Below, in pieces: positions 1 through 9,211 of a DNA stretch of 64,000 nucleotides. This DNA comes from Hymenobacter guriensis. GTDB lineage: Bacteria > Bacteroidota > Bacteroidia > Cytophagales > Hymenobacteraceae. The translations under genes were made by a program, and so were the position numbers. Positions within the stretch are counted from its first letter, which is position 1; every line of letters begins with the position of its first letter. The stretch spans positions 99,076 to 163,075 of the forward strand of contig NZ_JADWYK010000011.1 of the NCBI RefSeq assembly GCF_015773195.1. The letters run 5' to 3'. The notes beneath the pieces were generated by a model, which did no database searches, had not been told where the DNA came from, and worked only from the letters and a program-made list of their open reading frames with translations.

Positions 1-2
1 CC

Positions 3-77
3 CGTCTGGCTTTCGAGCTGCAGGCCAACCACGCTCCCCTGGCCGCGTCGGTAGCCCCGGCTTCTCCTACGCTTTAG
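3..77 (+). CDS. C-terminal tail of an unidentified protein (partial)
   Basis: The window opens inside a reading frame that runs 24 codons to a TAG at 75-77. The residues read RLAFELQANHAPLAASVAPA and so on, with GC-rich third positions like the neighbouring genes; the other two forward frames read less naturally. Nothing in the 24 residues identifies a family. It ends about 85 bp before the convergent outer-membrane protein gene. It could be a chance open stretch. Confidence 0.45.
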   Translation, partial: RLAFELQANHAPLAASVAPASPTL

Positions 78-162
78 GGTAGTTGCTTTTGTTTATTATT
101 AGTTGTCATTAGTTGTCTGTAATCTGACACCGACAAACAACTCCTGACAAACAACCCGCAAT
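78..162. repeat. Degenerate TTAGTTGTC / GACAAACAAC intergenic repeat
   Basis: Between two convergent gene ends lies a run of TTAGTTGTC-like words followed by the complementary GACAAACAAC words, so the stretch can fold back on itself. Similar words recur at 4385-4540, 33730-33768 and 35984-36016, suggesting one degenerate repeat family. It may also help terminate both convergent transcripts. Confidence 0.4.
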
Positions 163-3081
163 TTAAAAGCCGATATCCAGCACAAGCGGCTGCACAAGCC
201 ACTCGCCCGACCGCACGTTGTAGATGGTGCGCACGCCCAGTTCAAACGGCGTGCGCAGCCGCAGGGCATTGAACACAAACGACACATCGGCGCCAATGGT
301 GTGGTAGGTTTCCTGTACTGTTGCCGTGCGGCCATCGGTGGTGCGCCCGGGCAGGTCGCCGAGGGCAGCATCGTAGAATACGCCGCCCACCACGCGCTGC
401 ACGTACAGCCAGCGGCCCAACGTCCAGTCGGGGTCGGCCAGGGGCAGGCGGTATTCGGCGCTGCCAGTCAGCAGCTGAGTGAAGTTGTCGTAGCTCTGCC
501 CACGAGGAAAAAACACGGCCCCGGACAGCGGAAAGGCATCTACTTTCTGTCGCTGATAGCCGGCCCGCATCCGTACCGCGTGGTGGCGCCCAATACCCGG
601 GAAGTACCCGTTGGCCTGCGCCGCCAGTTGCCAAGTGGAAAGTCCGAGGCCAAAAGGCGTGGTACGAGCCGAAAGCAGCAGCGTCTGGCCCCAGCGCGGC
701 GCCACATCCCGCTGGCTTTGCTTGAGCAGGCGGTAGTACGACAGGGACGTGGACAGCAGATGCAGAGAGTTGCGGCCCACTTGGTTCAGGGAACGGTAAG
801 GCAAATCGTAGCCCTGGCTTTGTTGAGCGGTGTAGTAAGCGCCCACGGTGAGTGCCTGCCGGAAGCGGTTGTGGGTGAGTTGCAGCGGCACGCGGGCTCC
901 CACCGTCAGGCTGGTGTACTGCCACTGGTCGCGGCGCAGGCTGTCCAGGGTTTCATCTTGATCAATAAATAGCGTAGTGCGGCGCTGGCCTCGCTCCAGG
1001 GTGGCATCGAGCACCGGAAACAAGCCTTGGTAGCTGGCCGTGGCAAACACACGGCCAGTGCGTTCCGTCTGATCGTAGCCTATGCCAGCCACCGTTTGCA
1101 AGGTACTCAGCACATCCTGCGACCGGACACCCACGCTCAGCCCGCTGCCCGAGGGCGACTGAATGAGGCCCCAACTGAACACGTTGAACAGGTGGGCGGC
1201 CGGGCGGTAGCGCCGCACGCTTAGCGGCTGGTCCGGGACAGCTACCAAGGAGTCGCCGGGAAGTACGGGGCCTACCTGCCGGGCGCCGGCATCAGTTTGC
1301 ACCACGGGCTCTATGTAGGCGGCTGGGTCGTGGCCGGGGGCGGCGGGCGTCCAAAGCGCGGGGTTCAGCGGCAGTTCGGCCACCCGGCTGCCGGTGCTCC
1401 GGAATACGTGAAACGCCAGGCGCTGCCCGTTTGGTGCTACGGCCCCGTGGTAGGCCCCCAGGGAGTCGTGGGTGACCTGCAGGCGCTGACCGGTGCCGGT
1501 ATGCACGGCGTACACCTGGTCCTGGCCCGACTGCGGGGAGTTAAACAGCACGTAGTCGCCCCAGGGCTGGGGGTGGCTGATGTTGAGTTCAGCGGCCGGC
1601 AGCAGCTCCCGGCGCTGGCCCGTCGTCAGGTCAATTTCTTCCAACGCCTTGCCAGCGGGCTTGAGTGTAACGACCACAGCCCGGCGCTGATCGGCGCTCC
1701 AACGAGGCTGCTGCAGCTGGTGGTTGTCGGGGTTGGGCATCACCTGCAGCTCCTGGCCGGTGCGGGCATCCAGCACTACCAGCTCGGTGCGGTAGGCAGC
1801 GTCGGTGCGCACGGCCAGCAGGCGCGTGCCATCCGGCGAAAGCGCGGCGGCGGTGTAGCGACCCCGGGGCGTAAGGCGCGTAACCTTGCCCGTAGCCACA
1901 TCCAGCACCCGCAGCTCGGAATACACGCGCTGCAGCCAGCGGGCATCGTAGCGGTACTCGGGCCAGCACACCTTGCCCCCGCCTACCGACAGCATTTCGG
2001 GCAGATTGAGCAGGCCCGGCATGTGCAGCGGCTGCTCCCGACCACTTTGGTGCAGCAGCACCAGCTGGGCCGCGTCGCCGAGGCCGCTTTTCAGGGCTAC
2101 CACGGTGCTGTCGTTGAGGTACTGTGGATATTGATACTGGGTGAAAACGCGGCGCTCTGGCTGGGTGGCGAAGTACGCCGGGGCCAGACCGGCTGGCGCA
2201 GGCATGGCTGCGGCGGTCTGGCGTCGCCAGGTGGAATCCAGCTCGGCGAGGGTGCGGCGGTACAAGTCTTCTACCCGCAGGCCAGTGGTACGGCGCAGGC
2301 TGTTGGAAAACGAGAACGGGTAAGCCGGGAACCGGTAGTAGCGGTCCAGTACGGGGCCCCACACGTCGGGGCCGTAGTGGTGCTTGGCATAGGAAGTCAG
2401 AAAGTAGCCCAGCACGTAGTGGTTGGGCACGTTGTCGCGGTAAGAGCCGGCCACGGCCTTGGCGTAGGTGTAGCGCCGCGCCGCCAGCAGATTGGCCCGC
2501 AGGTCCACGTCGAAAGCCGGAATGCGGCCCCGGCCGCTGCGCGTGAGAATGGTTTCGGTACCCACGGCGTCGCCCTCGGCAAACCAGTCGGGCACGCCGA
2601 TGGTGGTAGTGCCCAGCCCGCCGTAGCCAAACAGCCAGTACGCCAGCCGCGACGCGCCTTGCCGGGGCTTTTCGTACTGCACCACGTGGCGGTACTCGTG
2701 GATGGCCAGCTGGTCGAGCCAGTCGATGGTGCCCGACAGAAACGGGTCCTGGGGCGGCGTGGTGAAGAACTCGGAGCGGCGCGGCAGCACCGTCACGAAG
2801 CCATTGCCGATGGTGTTCTGGGTTTGCAGCACCACCGTCACGGGCCGGGGCCGCACGCCCAGGGAGGCACCTACCGGCTCGTACACCTGCTCCAGCCGCT
2901 GGGCCGTGCGCTGGGCCCGCTGCTCGAAGCCGGCCGGATACAGCACCCGGAAGTGGGCCGTGCGCACCTCAAACCAGCGCAACGAAGGCGGATTCTGGTT
3001 GAGCACCGGAAACTGCTGGGCCACGGCCGGAGCCGCCATCAGCACACCACTAAGGAAAGCAAGCCAGAACCACACGCGCAT
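163..3081 (-). CDS. Secreted metallopeptidase-like / TolB-propeller / outer-membrane barrel protein
   Basis: This is a 972-residue exported protein. The start is the ATG at 3081, which directly precedes the signal peptide (MRVWFWLAFLSGVLMAAPAVAQ); an upstream TTG in frame is not needed. Residues about 128-132 are HEYRH, with a downstream PDWFAEGDA glutamate near 169, the HExxH...E pattern of gluzincin-type zinc peptidases. The middle (about 300-620) contains repeated blade-like units such as LSPDGTRLLAV, as in TolB/WD40 propellers. The last 300 or so residues are rich in alternating aromatic strands and end in LDIGF, as expected for an outer-membrane beta-barrel. Architecture is seen in the sequence; peptidase activity is inferred. 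The substrate is unknown. Confidence 0.75.
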   Translation of the reverse strand: MRVWFWLAFLSGVLMAAPAVAQQFPVLNQNPPSLRWFEVRTAHFRVLYPAGFEQRAQRTAQRLEQVYEPVGASLGVRPRPVTVVLQTQNTIGNGFVTVLPRRSEFFTTPPQDPFLSGTIDWLDQLAIHEYRHVVQYEKPRQGASRLAYWLFGYGGLGTTTIGVPDWFAEGDAVGTETILTRSGRGRIPAFDVDLRANLLAARRYTYAKAVAGSYRDNVPNHYVLGYFLTSYAKHHYGPDVWGPVLDRYYRFPAYPFSFSNSLRRTTGLRVEDLYRRTLAELDSTWRRQTAAAMPAPAGLAPAYFATQPERRVFTQYQYPQYLNDSTVVALKSGLGDAAQLVLLHQSGREQPLHMPGLLNLPEMLSVGGGKVCWPEYRYDARWLQRVYSELRVLDVATGKVTRLTPRGRYTAAALSPDGTRLLAVRTDAAYRTELVVLDARTGQELQVMPNPDNHQLQQPRWSADQRRAVVVTLKPAGKALEEIDLTTGQRRELLPAAELNISHPQPWGDYVLFNSPQSGQDQVYAVHTGTGQRLQVTHDSLGAYHGAVAPNGQRLAFHVFRSTGSRVAELPLNPALWTPAAPGHDPAAYIEPVVQTDAGARQVGPVLPGDSLVAVPDQPLSVRRYRPAAHLFNVFSWGLIQSPSGSGLSVGVRSQDVLSTLQTVAGIGYDQTERTGRVFATASYQGLFPVLDATLERGQRRTTLFIDQDETLDSLRRDQWQYTSLTVGARVPLQLTHNRFRQALTVGAYYTAQQSQGYDLPYRSLNQVGRNSLHLLSTSLSYYRLLKQSQRDVAPRWGQTLLLSARTTPFGLGLSTWQLAAQANGYFPGIGRHHAVRMRAGYQRQKVDAFPLSGAVFFPRGQSYDNFTQLLTGSAEYRLPLADPDWTLGRWLYVQRVVGGVFYDAALGDLPGRTTDGRTATVQETYHTIGADVSFVFNALRLRTPFELGVRTIYNVRSGEWLVQPLVLDIGF

Positions 3082-3223
3082 AGGTGGCAAGGTAGCGCGT
3101 TGACGGCATTTCCGGCGAGGCAGCCCAAGGTTTTGACTTTGTAGCGCGGGCGTTTTCAGGAGGCGTCGGGGTAAATTCTTCGGCGTAGATTACGGCCTCT
3201 ATCCGACCTTCTTTCCGGCCCGC

Positions 3224-4381
3224 ATGCCCACTCCTGCCCTTCTCTCCAAGCTGCCCGACGTAGGCACCAGCATTTTCTCCGTGATGTCGCAGCTGGCCCA
3301 GGAGCACAGCGCCATCAACCTGGCCCAGGGCTTCCCCGACTACGACCCGCCGCAGGAGCTGCTGGAGGACCTGGCCCGGCACGCCACCACGCCCGGTCAT
3401 CAGCAGTACGCGCCCATGCCCGGCCTGCCCCGTCTGCGCGAGGCCATCAGCCACAAAACCGCCCTGCTTTACGGGGTACCCGCTCCCGACCCGGCCACCG
3501 AAATTACCATCACAAGCGGAGCTACGGAGGCCCTGTACGCGGTGCTGGCAGCCGTGGTGCATCCGGGCGACGACGTGTTGGTGCTGGAGCCCGCCTACGA
3601 TTTGTACGGTCCCGCCATCCGGCTGCAGGGCGGCCGACCCGTGTACGTGCCCCTGCGCCCCACCGACTTCCGGCCCGACTGGGACCAGGTAGCAGCGGCC
3701 CTTACGCCGCGCACCCGGCTTATCATGCTCAACACCCCGCACAACCCCAGTGGCGCGGTACTCACGGCCGAGGACTGGAACACGCTGGCGGCGCTGCTCG
3801 AAAACACGGATACACTAGTGCTGTCGGATGAGGTATATGAGCACATGGTGTTTGACGGGCAGCCGCACCGCAGCGCCCTGCAGCATCCGCAGCTGGCCGA
3901 GCGAAGCTTTGTGCTGTCGTCGTTTGGCAAAACCTACCACGCCACCGGCTGGAAGGTGGGCTACTGCGTGGCTCCGCCGGCCCTCACGGCCGAGGTGCGG
4001 CGGGTGCACCAGTTCCTCACGTTTGCCGTGCACACGCCCACCCAACACGCCTTAGCCGATGTTCTTTCCCACGCCGACCACTTCCGGGAACTGCCCGGCT
4101 TCTACCAGCACAAGCGCGACCTGTTTGCGGAGTTGCTGACCGATACCGGCTTCGAGCTGCTGCCGGTGGCCGGCGCCTACTTTCAGCTGGCCCGCTACCG
4201 GCAGCTTTCGAGCTTACCCGACGTAGAGTTTGCCCGCCGCCTCACCGCCGAAACCAGGGTGGCAGTGGTGCCGGTGTCGGCCTTCTACCACGATGGACAC
4301 GACGACGGCCTTATCCGCTTCTGCTTTGCCAAGCGCGACGAAACCCTGCAGGCAGCAGCTGAGCGGCTAAGCCGGTTATGA
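3224..4381 (+). CDS. ybdL: PLP-dependent methionine/glutamine-type aminotransferase (YbdL-like)
   Basis: This 385-residue class I/II aminotransferase is of normal length. The PLP-binding lysine lies in SSFGKTYHATGWKVGY, the conserved NPHNPSG-type loop reads LNTPHNPSG, and the N-terminal AINLAQGFPDYDPPQEL segment is typical of the YbdL/kynurenine-glutamine transaminase K branch. The family transfers amino groups from methionine, glutamine or aromatic amino acids to 2-oxo acids in the cytoplasm. The next gene on the same strand is an omega-amidase, which hydrolyses the 2-oxoglutaramate made when glutamine is the donor, so a glutamine transaminase/omega-amidase cycle or methionine-salvage transamination is likely. 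The exact substrate is inferred. Confidence 0.85.
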   Translation: MPTPALLSKLPDVGTSIFSVMSQLAQEHSAINLAQGFPDYDPPQELLEDLARHATTPGHQQYAPMPGLPRLREAISHKTALLYGVPAPDPATEITITSGATEALYAVLAAVVHPGDDVLVLEPAYDLYGPAIRLQGGRPVYVPLRPTDFRPDWDQVAAALTPRTRLIMLNTPHNPSGAVLTAEDWNTLAALLENTDTLVLSDEVYEHMVFDGQPHRSALQHPQLAERSFVLSSFGKTYHATGWKVGYCVAPPALTAEVRRVHQFLTFAVHTPTQHALADVLSHADHFRELPGFYQHKRDLFAELLTDTGFELLPVAGAYFQLARYRQLSSLPDVEFARRLTAETRVAVVPVSAFYHDGHDDGLIRFCFAKRDETLQAAAERLSRL

Positions 4382-4384
4382 GCT

Positions 4385-4545
4385 GTCAGTTGCTGGTTTT
4401 TAGTTGTCTGTTGTTGGAGCAGCCTCATGGGCACTGCACAGTTCCACGTCCGGCTCCCCGGCTCCTTTTCGAAAGAGGGAGCTGGGGCTTGGGTCGGCTA
4501 CTGTCAACTGGCAACCGGAAACTGACAACAAGCAACTGCTTTGTT
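4385..4545. repeat. Degenerate inverted repeat of the CAACTGGCAAC family
   Basis: The gap between the aminotransferase and omega-amidase genes contains CAGTTGCTGG...TTAGTTGTC and, further on, CAACTGGCAACCGG...GACAACAAGCAACTG, which are roughly reverse complements. This imperfect fold-back resembles other gaps in the window. Apart from this repeat the roughly 300-bp gap shows no gene. Confidence 0.45.
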
Positions 4546-4681
4546 ATCTTCTGAATCGCACGTACCTTAATCCAAGAATTCCGCACTTATCTCCTATTGC
4601 ATTGCCTGCTGGCTTTTCAGGTCATCAGTGAACAGCCCGCCCGCTTCCTCTCCATATTCGTCTCTGCTCAACTTCCTTACC

Positions 4682-5461
4682 GTGTCGGATTTAACCGTTT
4701 CTTTCGTGCAGGCTGCCCTGCAATGGCATCAGCCTGAGGCCAACCGTGCCGAGCTTACCCGCCTGCTTAGCCAGCTGTCGTTTTCCTCGGACATTATCGT
4801 GCTGCCCGAAATGTTCAGCACGGGCTTCAGCATGGAAGCCGAGGCGCTGGCTGAGCCGGTGGAAGGCCCTAGCCTGGCCTGGATGCGGGAGGTGGCTGCC
4901 CGACATGACTCGGTGGTGACGGGCAGTCTGATGGTGCGGGACGACGGGCGCTTCTACAACCGCCTGTTCTGGGTGCGCCCCGACGGCACGTACAGCCACT
5001 ACGACAAGCACCACCTGTTCACGTTTGCCCGGGAGCAGGACACCTACACGCCCGGCACCGCCCTGCTGCTGGAGGAGTGGCGCGGCTGGCGCATTCGGCC
5101 CCTTATCTGCTACGATCTGCGCTTTCCGGTGTGGAGCCGCAACTCGGCCGAGCAGCCCTACGACCTGCTGATTTACATGGCCAACTGGCCGGCCATTCGC
5201 CGCACCGCCTGGATGACGCTGCTCCGCGCCCGTGCCATCGAAAACCTAGCGTACACGCTCGGGGTCAACTGCGTGGGCATGGACAGCCAAGGCCAGCACT
5301 ACGCCGGCGACTCGGCTCTGCTGGATATGAAGGGTGAGTATCTGGTAGAAGTCGGCAACCACGAAACCAGCATCACGCGCACCCTGCGTCGCAACGAGCT
5401 GGATGCGTACCGCCGACGCTTCCCTGCCCTGCAGGACGCTGACCCGTTCACCCTGCTGTAA
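4682..5461 (+). CDS. Nitrilase-family omega-amidase (YafV-like)
   Basis: The protein has the C-N hydrolase catalytic triad: glutamate in VLPEMFSTGF, lysine in YDKHHLF and cysteine in LICYDLRFPVW. Its length of 259 residues matches YafV/omega-amidase (2-oxoglutaramate amidase). I chose the GTG at 4682 because it gives the family-like N terminus VSDLTVSFVQAALQW; a GTG at 4628 would add 18 low-complexity residues. Family members deamidate 2-oxoglutaramate and 2-oxosuccinamate in the cytoplasm. It follows the YbdL-like transaminase on the same strand, about 300 bp downstream, which supports joint function. General amidase activity on another substrate cannot be excluded. Confidence 0.85.
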   Translation: MSDLTVSFVQAALQWHQPEANRAELTRLLSQLSFSSDIIVLPEMFSTGFSMEAEALAEPVEGPSLAWMREVAARHDSVVTGSLMVRDDGRFYNRLFWVRPDGTYSHYDKHHLFTFAREQDTYTPGTALLLEEWRGWRIRPLICYDLRFPVWSRNSAEQPYDLLIYMANWPAIRRTAWMTLLRARAIENLAYTLGVNCVGMDSQGQHYAGDSALLDMKGEYLVEVGNHETSITRTLRRNELDAYRRRFPALQDADPFTLL

Positions 5462-5501
5462 GTGTAAGTGAGGAGTAGTAACAAATCCGTTAAAGCCCTA
5501 C

Positions 5502-5539
5502 AGCCCGTCATGCTTCGGCTTCGCTCAGCATGACGGGCT
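5502..5539. terminator. Bidirectional hairpin between convergent genes
   Basis: AGCCCGTCATGCT at 5502-5514 is perfectly complementary to AGCATGACGGGCT at 5527-5539, with a 12-nt loop. It lies between the end of the omega-amidase gene and the end of the opposing FG-GAP gene. The GTCATGCT...AGCATGAC arms are the tips of the palindromic repeat also found near 48.2 and 63.2 kb. There is only a weak T-run, so termination is inferred from position. Confidence 0.5.
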
Positions 5540-5568
5540 TCATAATTTCTCTCCTCCTCATAGCCCTC

Positions 5569-7830
5569 TCACCGCACTACCAGGCGGCGGGTAGCCAGCT
5601 GCCCATTCGCAGCTTCGGCACGCACCACATAAACACCCTTGGCCAGCCCCTGAAGTTCCAGCTGATGCACGCGCCGCAGCGCCACCACCGTGCGCACCGT
5701 TCGGCCGGTGAGGTCCAGCACGGTGAGGCGGGTGGGCACAGGCGTTTCTACGGTAGCCTGGTGGTCGGTAGCGGGCACGGGGTACACCTGAAAGCTGAAC
5801 GTTGTTTTGGCGGGCCGGGTGGCCGTTTCTACGTCGCGGCGGAGGCGGAAGCTTTGCAAGCCCCCTTCCTCCAACCCAATCAGCAGTTCCGGCTGCTGGT
5901 CGCCGGTGAGGTCGGCGGCGGCCAGGCCCAGGCGCAGGCTGGTGGAGCTGCCCAGGCGGGCCGAGCCATACTGCCCGGTGAGAGGCTGGTAAAACAAATC
6001 CGTGCGCCCGGTGAAGGCGCCGGTCTGGGCGGCCACATCGGCGAAAAAGCGGACAGCACCCGAGTTATCGGAAGTCAGCAAGTCCATCTTACCGTCGCCA
6101 TCCAGATCGACCAGCAGCGGCTGCAGGTTCGTAGGCACATAGTCATCGGCGGTGCGCACCTGCCCAAAATCGTCCGTCACTAATGTAAATTGCAGCTCGG
6201 CGCCGGGCACCTGCCGGTAGTAGCGCAGGGCCCCGGTACCACTGATTTCGTTGGTACCCACCACCAGATCGGGGTACTGGTCGCCGTTGAGGTCGGCGAA
6301 GGCTGGGGCCAGGCCAATGAGGTTACCAAGGCCAGCCGCTTCTTTGAGTTGGGTGAGTTCGAAACGGGCAGGCTGGCCGGCCGCGGCCTGGTTAAGCAGA
6401 TACCACAGGCGAGAAGTGCCGTTCAGCGAAGCCCCGAAGGCCAGGTCCACGGCACCATCTTTATTGAGGTCGGCGAAAGTCGGTTTCAGGTTAGTGAAGC
6501 CCTTGGCCGCCAGCCCAAGATAGTCTTCCGACACACGCTTGAAGACTGGTTCCTGCGCCGTGCCTTCGTTGCGGTAGTAGTGCAGGGCGGCGTGGTAGGT
6601 GCCGCCGCTGGGTACGTCGCCGGCGCTGGCCACGAGCAAATCCAGCCGGCCGTCCCCGTCCATGTCGGCCAGGGCGGGCGTGGCGGCCTCGCTCACGTCC
6701 ACCATCTGGCCCTGCAGAAAATCGGGCTGGCGGTAGGTGAAGGCGGGCACCGCGGCCGTGCCGGTGTTGGCGTAAAGCCAGGTGCTCTGGCGCAGGGCCA
6801 CCTGGTCGGCATTGTTGATGAGCGTGGGTGTCACCAGCAAATCGGGGCGGCCATCGAAGGTCACGTCGGCGAAGTAGGCACCGGGAAAGTTTGGCAGCCG
6901 CACGGGCGTGGTGCCCGCCGGAAACTGCGCGTTCTGGCCAGCGCTTTTCATCAGGGCCTGCGCGGAGGTACCATCGTTGCGGAGGCTCACCAGCTCGGGG
7001 CACTGGTCGCGGCCCGTGAGCAGGTCCCGGTCGCCGTCCCCGTCCAGGTCAAAGGAAGTCAGCACGAAGCCGCCGGTGTGCTGAGGCGCGGCGGCGCGGC
7101 ACTGTGCCTCAAACACGAAGCTGGTGCAGGAAGCCAGGCAGGAGTTGAAGCGGCCCCAGTAGTTGGTTTCGAGCCGGAAGCTGAGGCCGCCGCAGGCCGC
7201 ACTCACGTTGCGGTACCAGCTCACGGTGGAAGTCGACACGAAATCCACGAGCAGCAAATCGAGTTTGCCGTCTCCGTCCACGTCATCAATGGAAGGCACG
7301 TCGTAGGCTCCGGCAAAGATATTGCCGCTGTTGGTAGCCGAGTTGAAAAACTGCAGCTGACTGCTGACCAGGGTAAATTTCAGCTGCCCCTGCGCATCTA
7401 CGTCCTGGCGGTAGACTCGAATATCCCCACCGTTGGCGTGAGTGAAGAGGTCGGGGCGCCCGTCGCAGTTGTAGTCGCGCAGCAGGGCCCAGTTGCGCAT
7501 GTCGGCCGGGAACAGGGCTTCATACTGCGGAGCGTACTGCCAGCTGTGCTGACCGGCCGCGTCGGTTACATTCAGGTAGGTGGTGGCCCGGTTGCTCATG
7601 CGGTCGAAGGCAAACAGGTCGTTCTGGCCGTCCTGGTTGAGGTCGATGGAGGAGAACTGCGGAGCGTTGAAGCCACCGGCCCAGGCCAGGGGCAACGTCT
7701 CGGAGCCGTGTGCTACTTTTGCCAGCGGTTGGTACTCCAGGCCCCAGCTAACTGCCTGCTGCGCCCGCGCCCCGAGCGTGCCGGCGGCCAGCAGCCCGGC
7801 AAGTAGTCCTAGTCTTACGCGTCGAATCAT
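5569..7830 (-). CDS. Secreted FG-GAP/VCBS repeat protein with type IX sorting domain
   Basis: This 753-residue protein begins MIRRVRLGLLAGLLAAGTLGARAQ, a good signal peptide, which fixes the start at the ATG at 7830 rather than an upstream GTG. The body contains many FG-GAP/VCBS-type calcium loops, for example DLDGDGDRDLL, DMDGDGRLDLL, DLNKDGAVDLAF and DLDGDGKMDLL, consistent with an integrin-like beta-propeller. The C terminus (VYPVPATDHQATVETPVPTR, then LTVLDLTGRTVRTV and KGVYVVRAE) is a type A type IX secretion sorting domain, so the protein is probably exported through the Por system and anchored or released at the surface. Ligand and role are unknown. It is divergent from murF, sharing a 61-bp gap. 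Confidence 0.88.
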   Translation of the reverse strand: MIRRVRLGLLAGLLAAGTLGARAQQAVSWGLEYQPLAKVAHGSETLPLAWAGGFNAPQFSSIDLNQDGQNDLFAFDRMSNRATTYLNVTDAAGQHSWQYAPQYEALFPADMRNWALLRDYNCDGRPDLFTHANGGDIRVYRQDVDAQGQLKFTLVSSQLQFFNSATNSGNIFAGAYDVPSIDDVDGDGKLDLLLVDFVSTSTVSWYRNVSAACGGLSFRLETNYWGRFNSCLASCTSFVFEAQCRAAAPQHTGGFVLTSFDLDGDGDRDLLTGRDQCPELVSLRNDGTSAQALMKSAGQNAQFPAGTTPVRLPNFPGAYFADVTFDGRPDLLVTPTLINNADQVALRQSTWLYANTGTAAVPAFTYRQPDFLQGQMVDVSEAATPALADMDGDGRLDLLVASAGDVPSGGTYHAALHYYRNEGTAQEPVFKRVSEDYLGLAAKGFTNLKPTFADLNKDGAVDLAFGASLNGTSRLWYLLNQAAAGQPARFELTQLKEAAGLGNLIGLAPAFADLNGDQYPDLVVGTNEISGTGALRYYRQVPGAELQFTLVTDDFGQVRTADDYVPTNLQPLLVDLDGDGKMDLLTSDNSGAVRFFADVAAQTGAFTGRTDLFYQPLTGQYGSARLGSSTSLRLGLAAADLTGDQQPELLIGLEEGGLQSFRLRRDVETATRPAKTTFSFQVYPVPATDHQATVETPVPTRLTVLDLTGRTVRTVVALRRVHQLELQGLAKGVYVVRAEAANGQLATRRLVVR

Positions 7831-7891
7831 TCGGAAGGCGGTTTTAGCAGCCAACACCGCTGCCCCGCCGGAAGTTACACCCTTGCTTTTT

Positions 7892-9187
7892 ATGGCCGCG
7901 CCTTCTGCTCTCTATTCCCGCTTCCTGGCCAGTTCCGGCGTCAGCACCGATTCGCGCCAGCCCCAGAATGGCACCTTGTTCGTAGCTCTGAATGGCCCCA
8001 GCTTCCGGGGCCTCGACTTTGCTCCGCAGGCCCTAGCCAAGGGGGCGCGGTTTGCGGTGGTAGACGATGCCGAGCTGGCCGCCCAGTCCCCGGACCGTTA
8101 CACCTACGCCCCCGACCCTTTGGTGGCTTTGCAGGAGCTGGCCCGGGAGCACCGCCGCCAGTTTACTGGCCCCGTGCTGGCCGTGACGGGCTCCAACGGC
8201 AAAACCACTACCAAGGAGCTGTTGCACGCCGTGCTCAGCCGGCGCTACCGGGTGCAGTACACGCGCGGCAACCTCAACAACCACATTGGCGTGCCGCTCA
8301 CGCTGCTCAGCATCCAGCCGCAGGAGCACGAGGTGGCCATTGTAGAAATGGGGGCCAACCACCAGGGCGAAATTGCCTTGCTCTGCGGCATTGCCGAACC
8401 CACTCACGGGCTCATCACCAACATTGGAAAGGCTCACCTCGAAGGATTTGGCGGCACTGAGGGCGTAGCGCGGGGCAAAGGCGAGCTGTGGCAGTACTTA
8501 GCGGCGCACGAAGGAACGGCCTTCGTAAATACGGCCGATGCGAAGGTGATGGAACGTGCCCAGGTTGTGGCGCAACAGATTACCTACCCCGGCCTGGCCG
8601 ACACCTATCCGGCCGAGCTGCTTAGCGCGGCGCCGCATGTGGTGCTGCGCCTGTTTGATGGTACTCCAGTTGAAGCTCAGATAAACGGGGGCTACAACTT
8701 CCTGAACCTGGCCGCCGCCGCTGCCGTGGGCGCCCATTTCGGCGTACCGGCGGATGATATTGCGGCCGCTCTGGCCGGCTACGCGCCCACCAATAACCGC
8801 TCCCAGCTGGTGCGCACTGAGCACAACGAGCTAGTGCTGGATGCCTATAACGCCAACCCCAGCAGCATGGCAGCGGCCCTGGCCAGCTTTGCTGGCCGCC
8901 CCGGCGCGCTCAGCAGCAAAATGGTGATACTGGGGGACATGTTTGAGCTGGGCCCGGAAAGTGCGGCCGAGCACCACGCGCTGGGTGAGCAGCTAGCCAG
9001 CTACGGGTTTGGCTCGGTGGTGCTGTGTGGCGCCGAAATAGCCGCCGCCCGCCGCCCCGGCTTCCACCACTTCCCTACCAAAGCCGAAGCCGCTGCTTGG
9101 CTGGCACACAACACGCCTCAGAGTCAGCAGATCCTAGTGAAAGGCTCCCGTGGCATGGGTCTGGAAACGCTGGTAGAGTTGCTTTAA
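7892..9187 (+). CDS. murF: UDP-N-acetylmuramoyl-tripeptide--D-alanyl-D-alanine ligase
   Basis: MurF joins D-Ala-D-Ala to the UDP-MurNAc-tripeptide, the last cytoplasmic step of peptidoglycan precursor synthesis. The 431-residue protein has the Mur-ligase ATP loop GSNGKTTTK at residues 100-108, the following GNLNNHIGVPLTLL and IVEMGANHQGEI segments, and DAYNANPSSM near residue 320, all typical of MurF. The ATG at 7892 gives the usual N terminus with the STDSR motif near residue 18; a longer open frame upstream overlaps the divergent gene's signal peptide and is not real. It is alone, outside the main mur/dcw cluster, which is common in this phylum. Confidence 0.95.
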   Translation: MAAPSALYSRFLASSGVSTDSRQPQNGTLFVALNGPSFRGLDFAPQALAKGARFAVVDDAELAAQSPDRYTYAPDPLVALQELAREHRRQFTGPVLAVTGSNGKTTTKELLHAVLSRRYRVQYTRGNLNNHIGVPLTLLSIQPQEHEVAIVEMGANHQGEIALLCGIAEPTHGLITNIGKAHLEGFGGTEGVARGKGELWQYLAAHEGTAFVNTADAKVMERAQVVAQQITYPGLADTYPAELLSAAPHVVLRLFDGTPVEAQINGGYNFLNLAAAAAVGAHFGVPADDIAAALAGYAPTNNRSQLVRTEHNELVLDAYNANPSSMAAALASFAGRPGALSSKMVILGDMFELGPESAAEHHALGEQLASYGFGSVVLCGAEIAAARRPGFHHFPTKAEAAAWLAHNTPQSQQILVKGSRGMGLETLVELL

Positions 9188-9211
9188 ACCACGGATCCGC
9201 GCAATCTGTGG

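Noticed and set aside
1297..3144. Long open frame (615 codons) antisense to the metallopeptidase-barrel gene
   Set aside because: Its translation is low-complexity and rich in H, Q, G and A with no family motifs, as expected from the opposite strand of a GC-rich gene; the sense protein has a signal peptide and motifs.
6190..7806. Long open frame antisense to the FG-GAP gene
   Set aside because: The sense frame has FG-GAP repeats, signal peptide and type IX sorting domain; the antisense frame has none.
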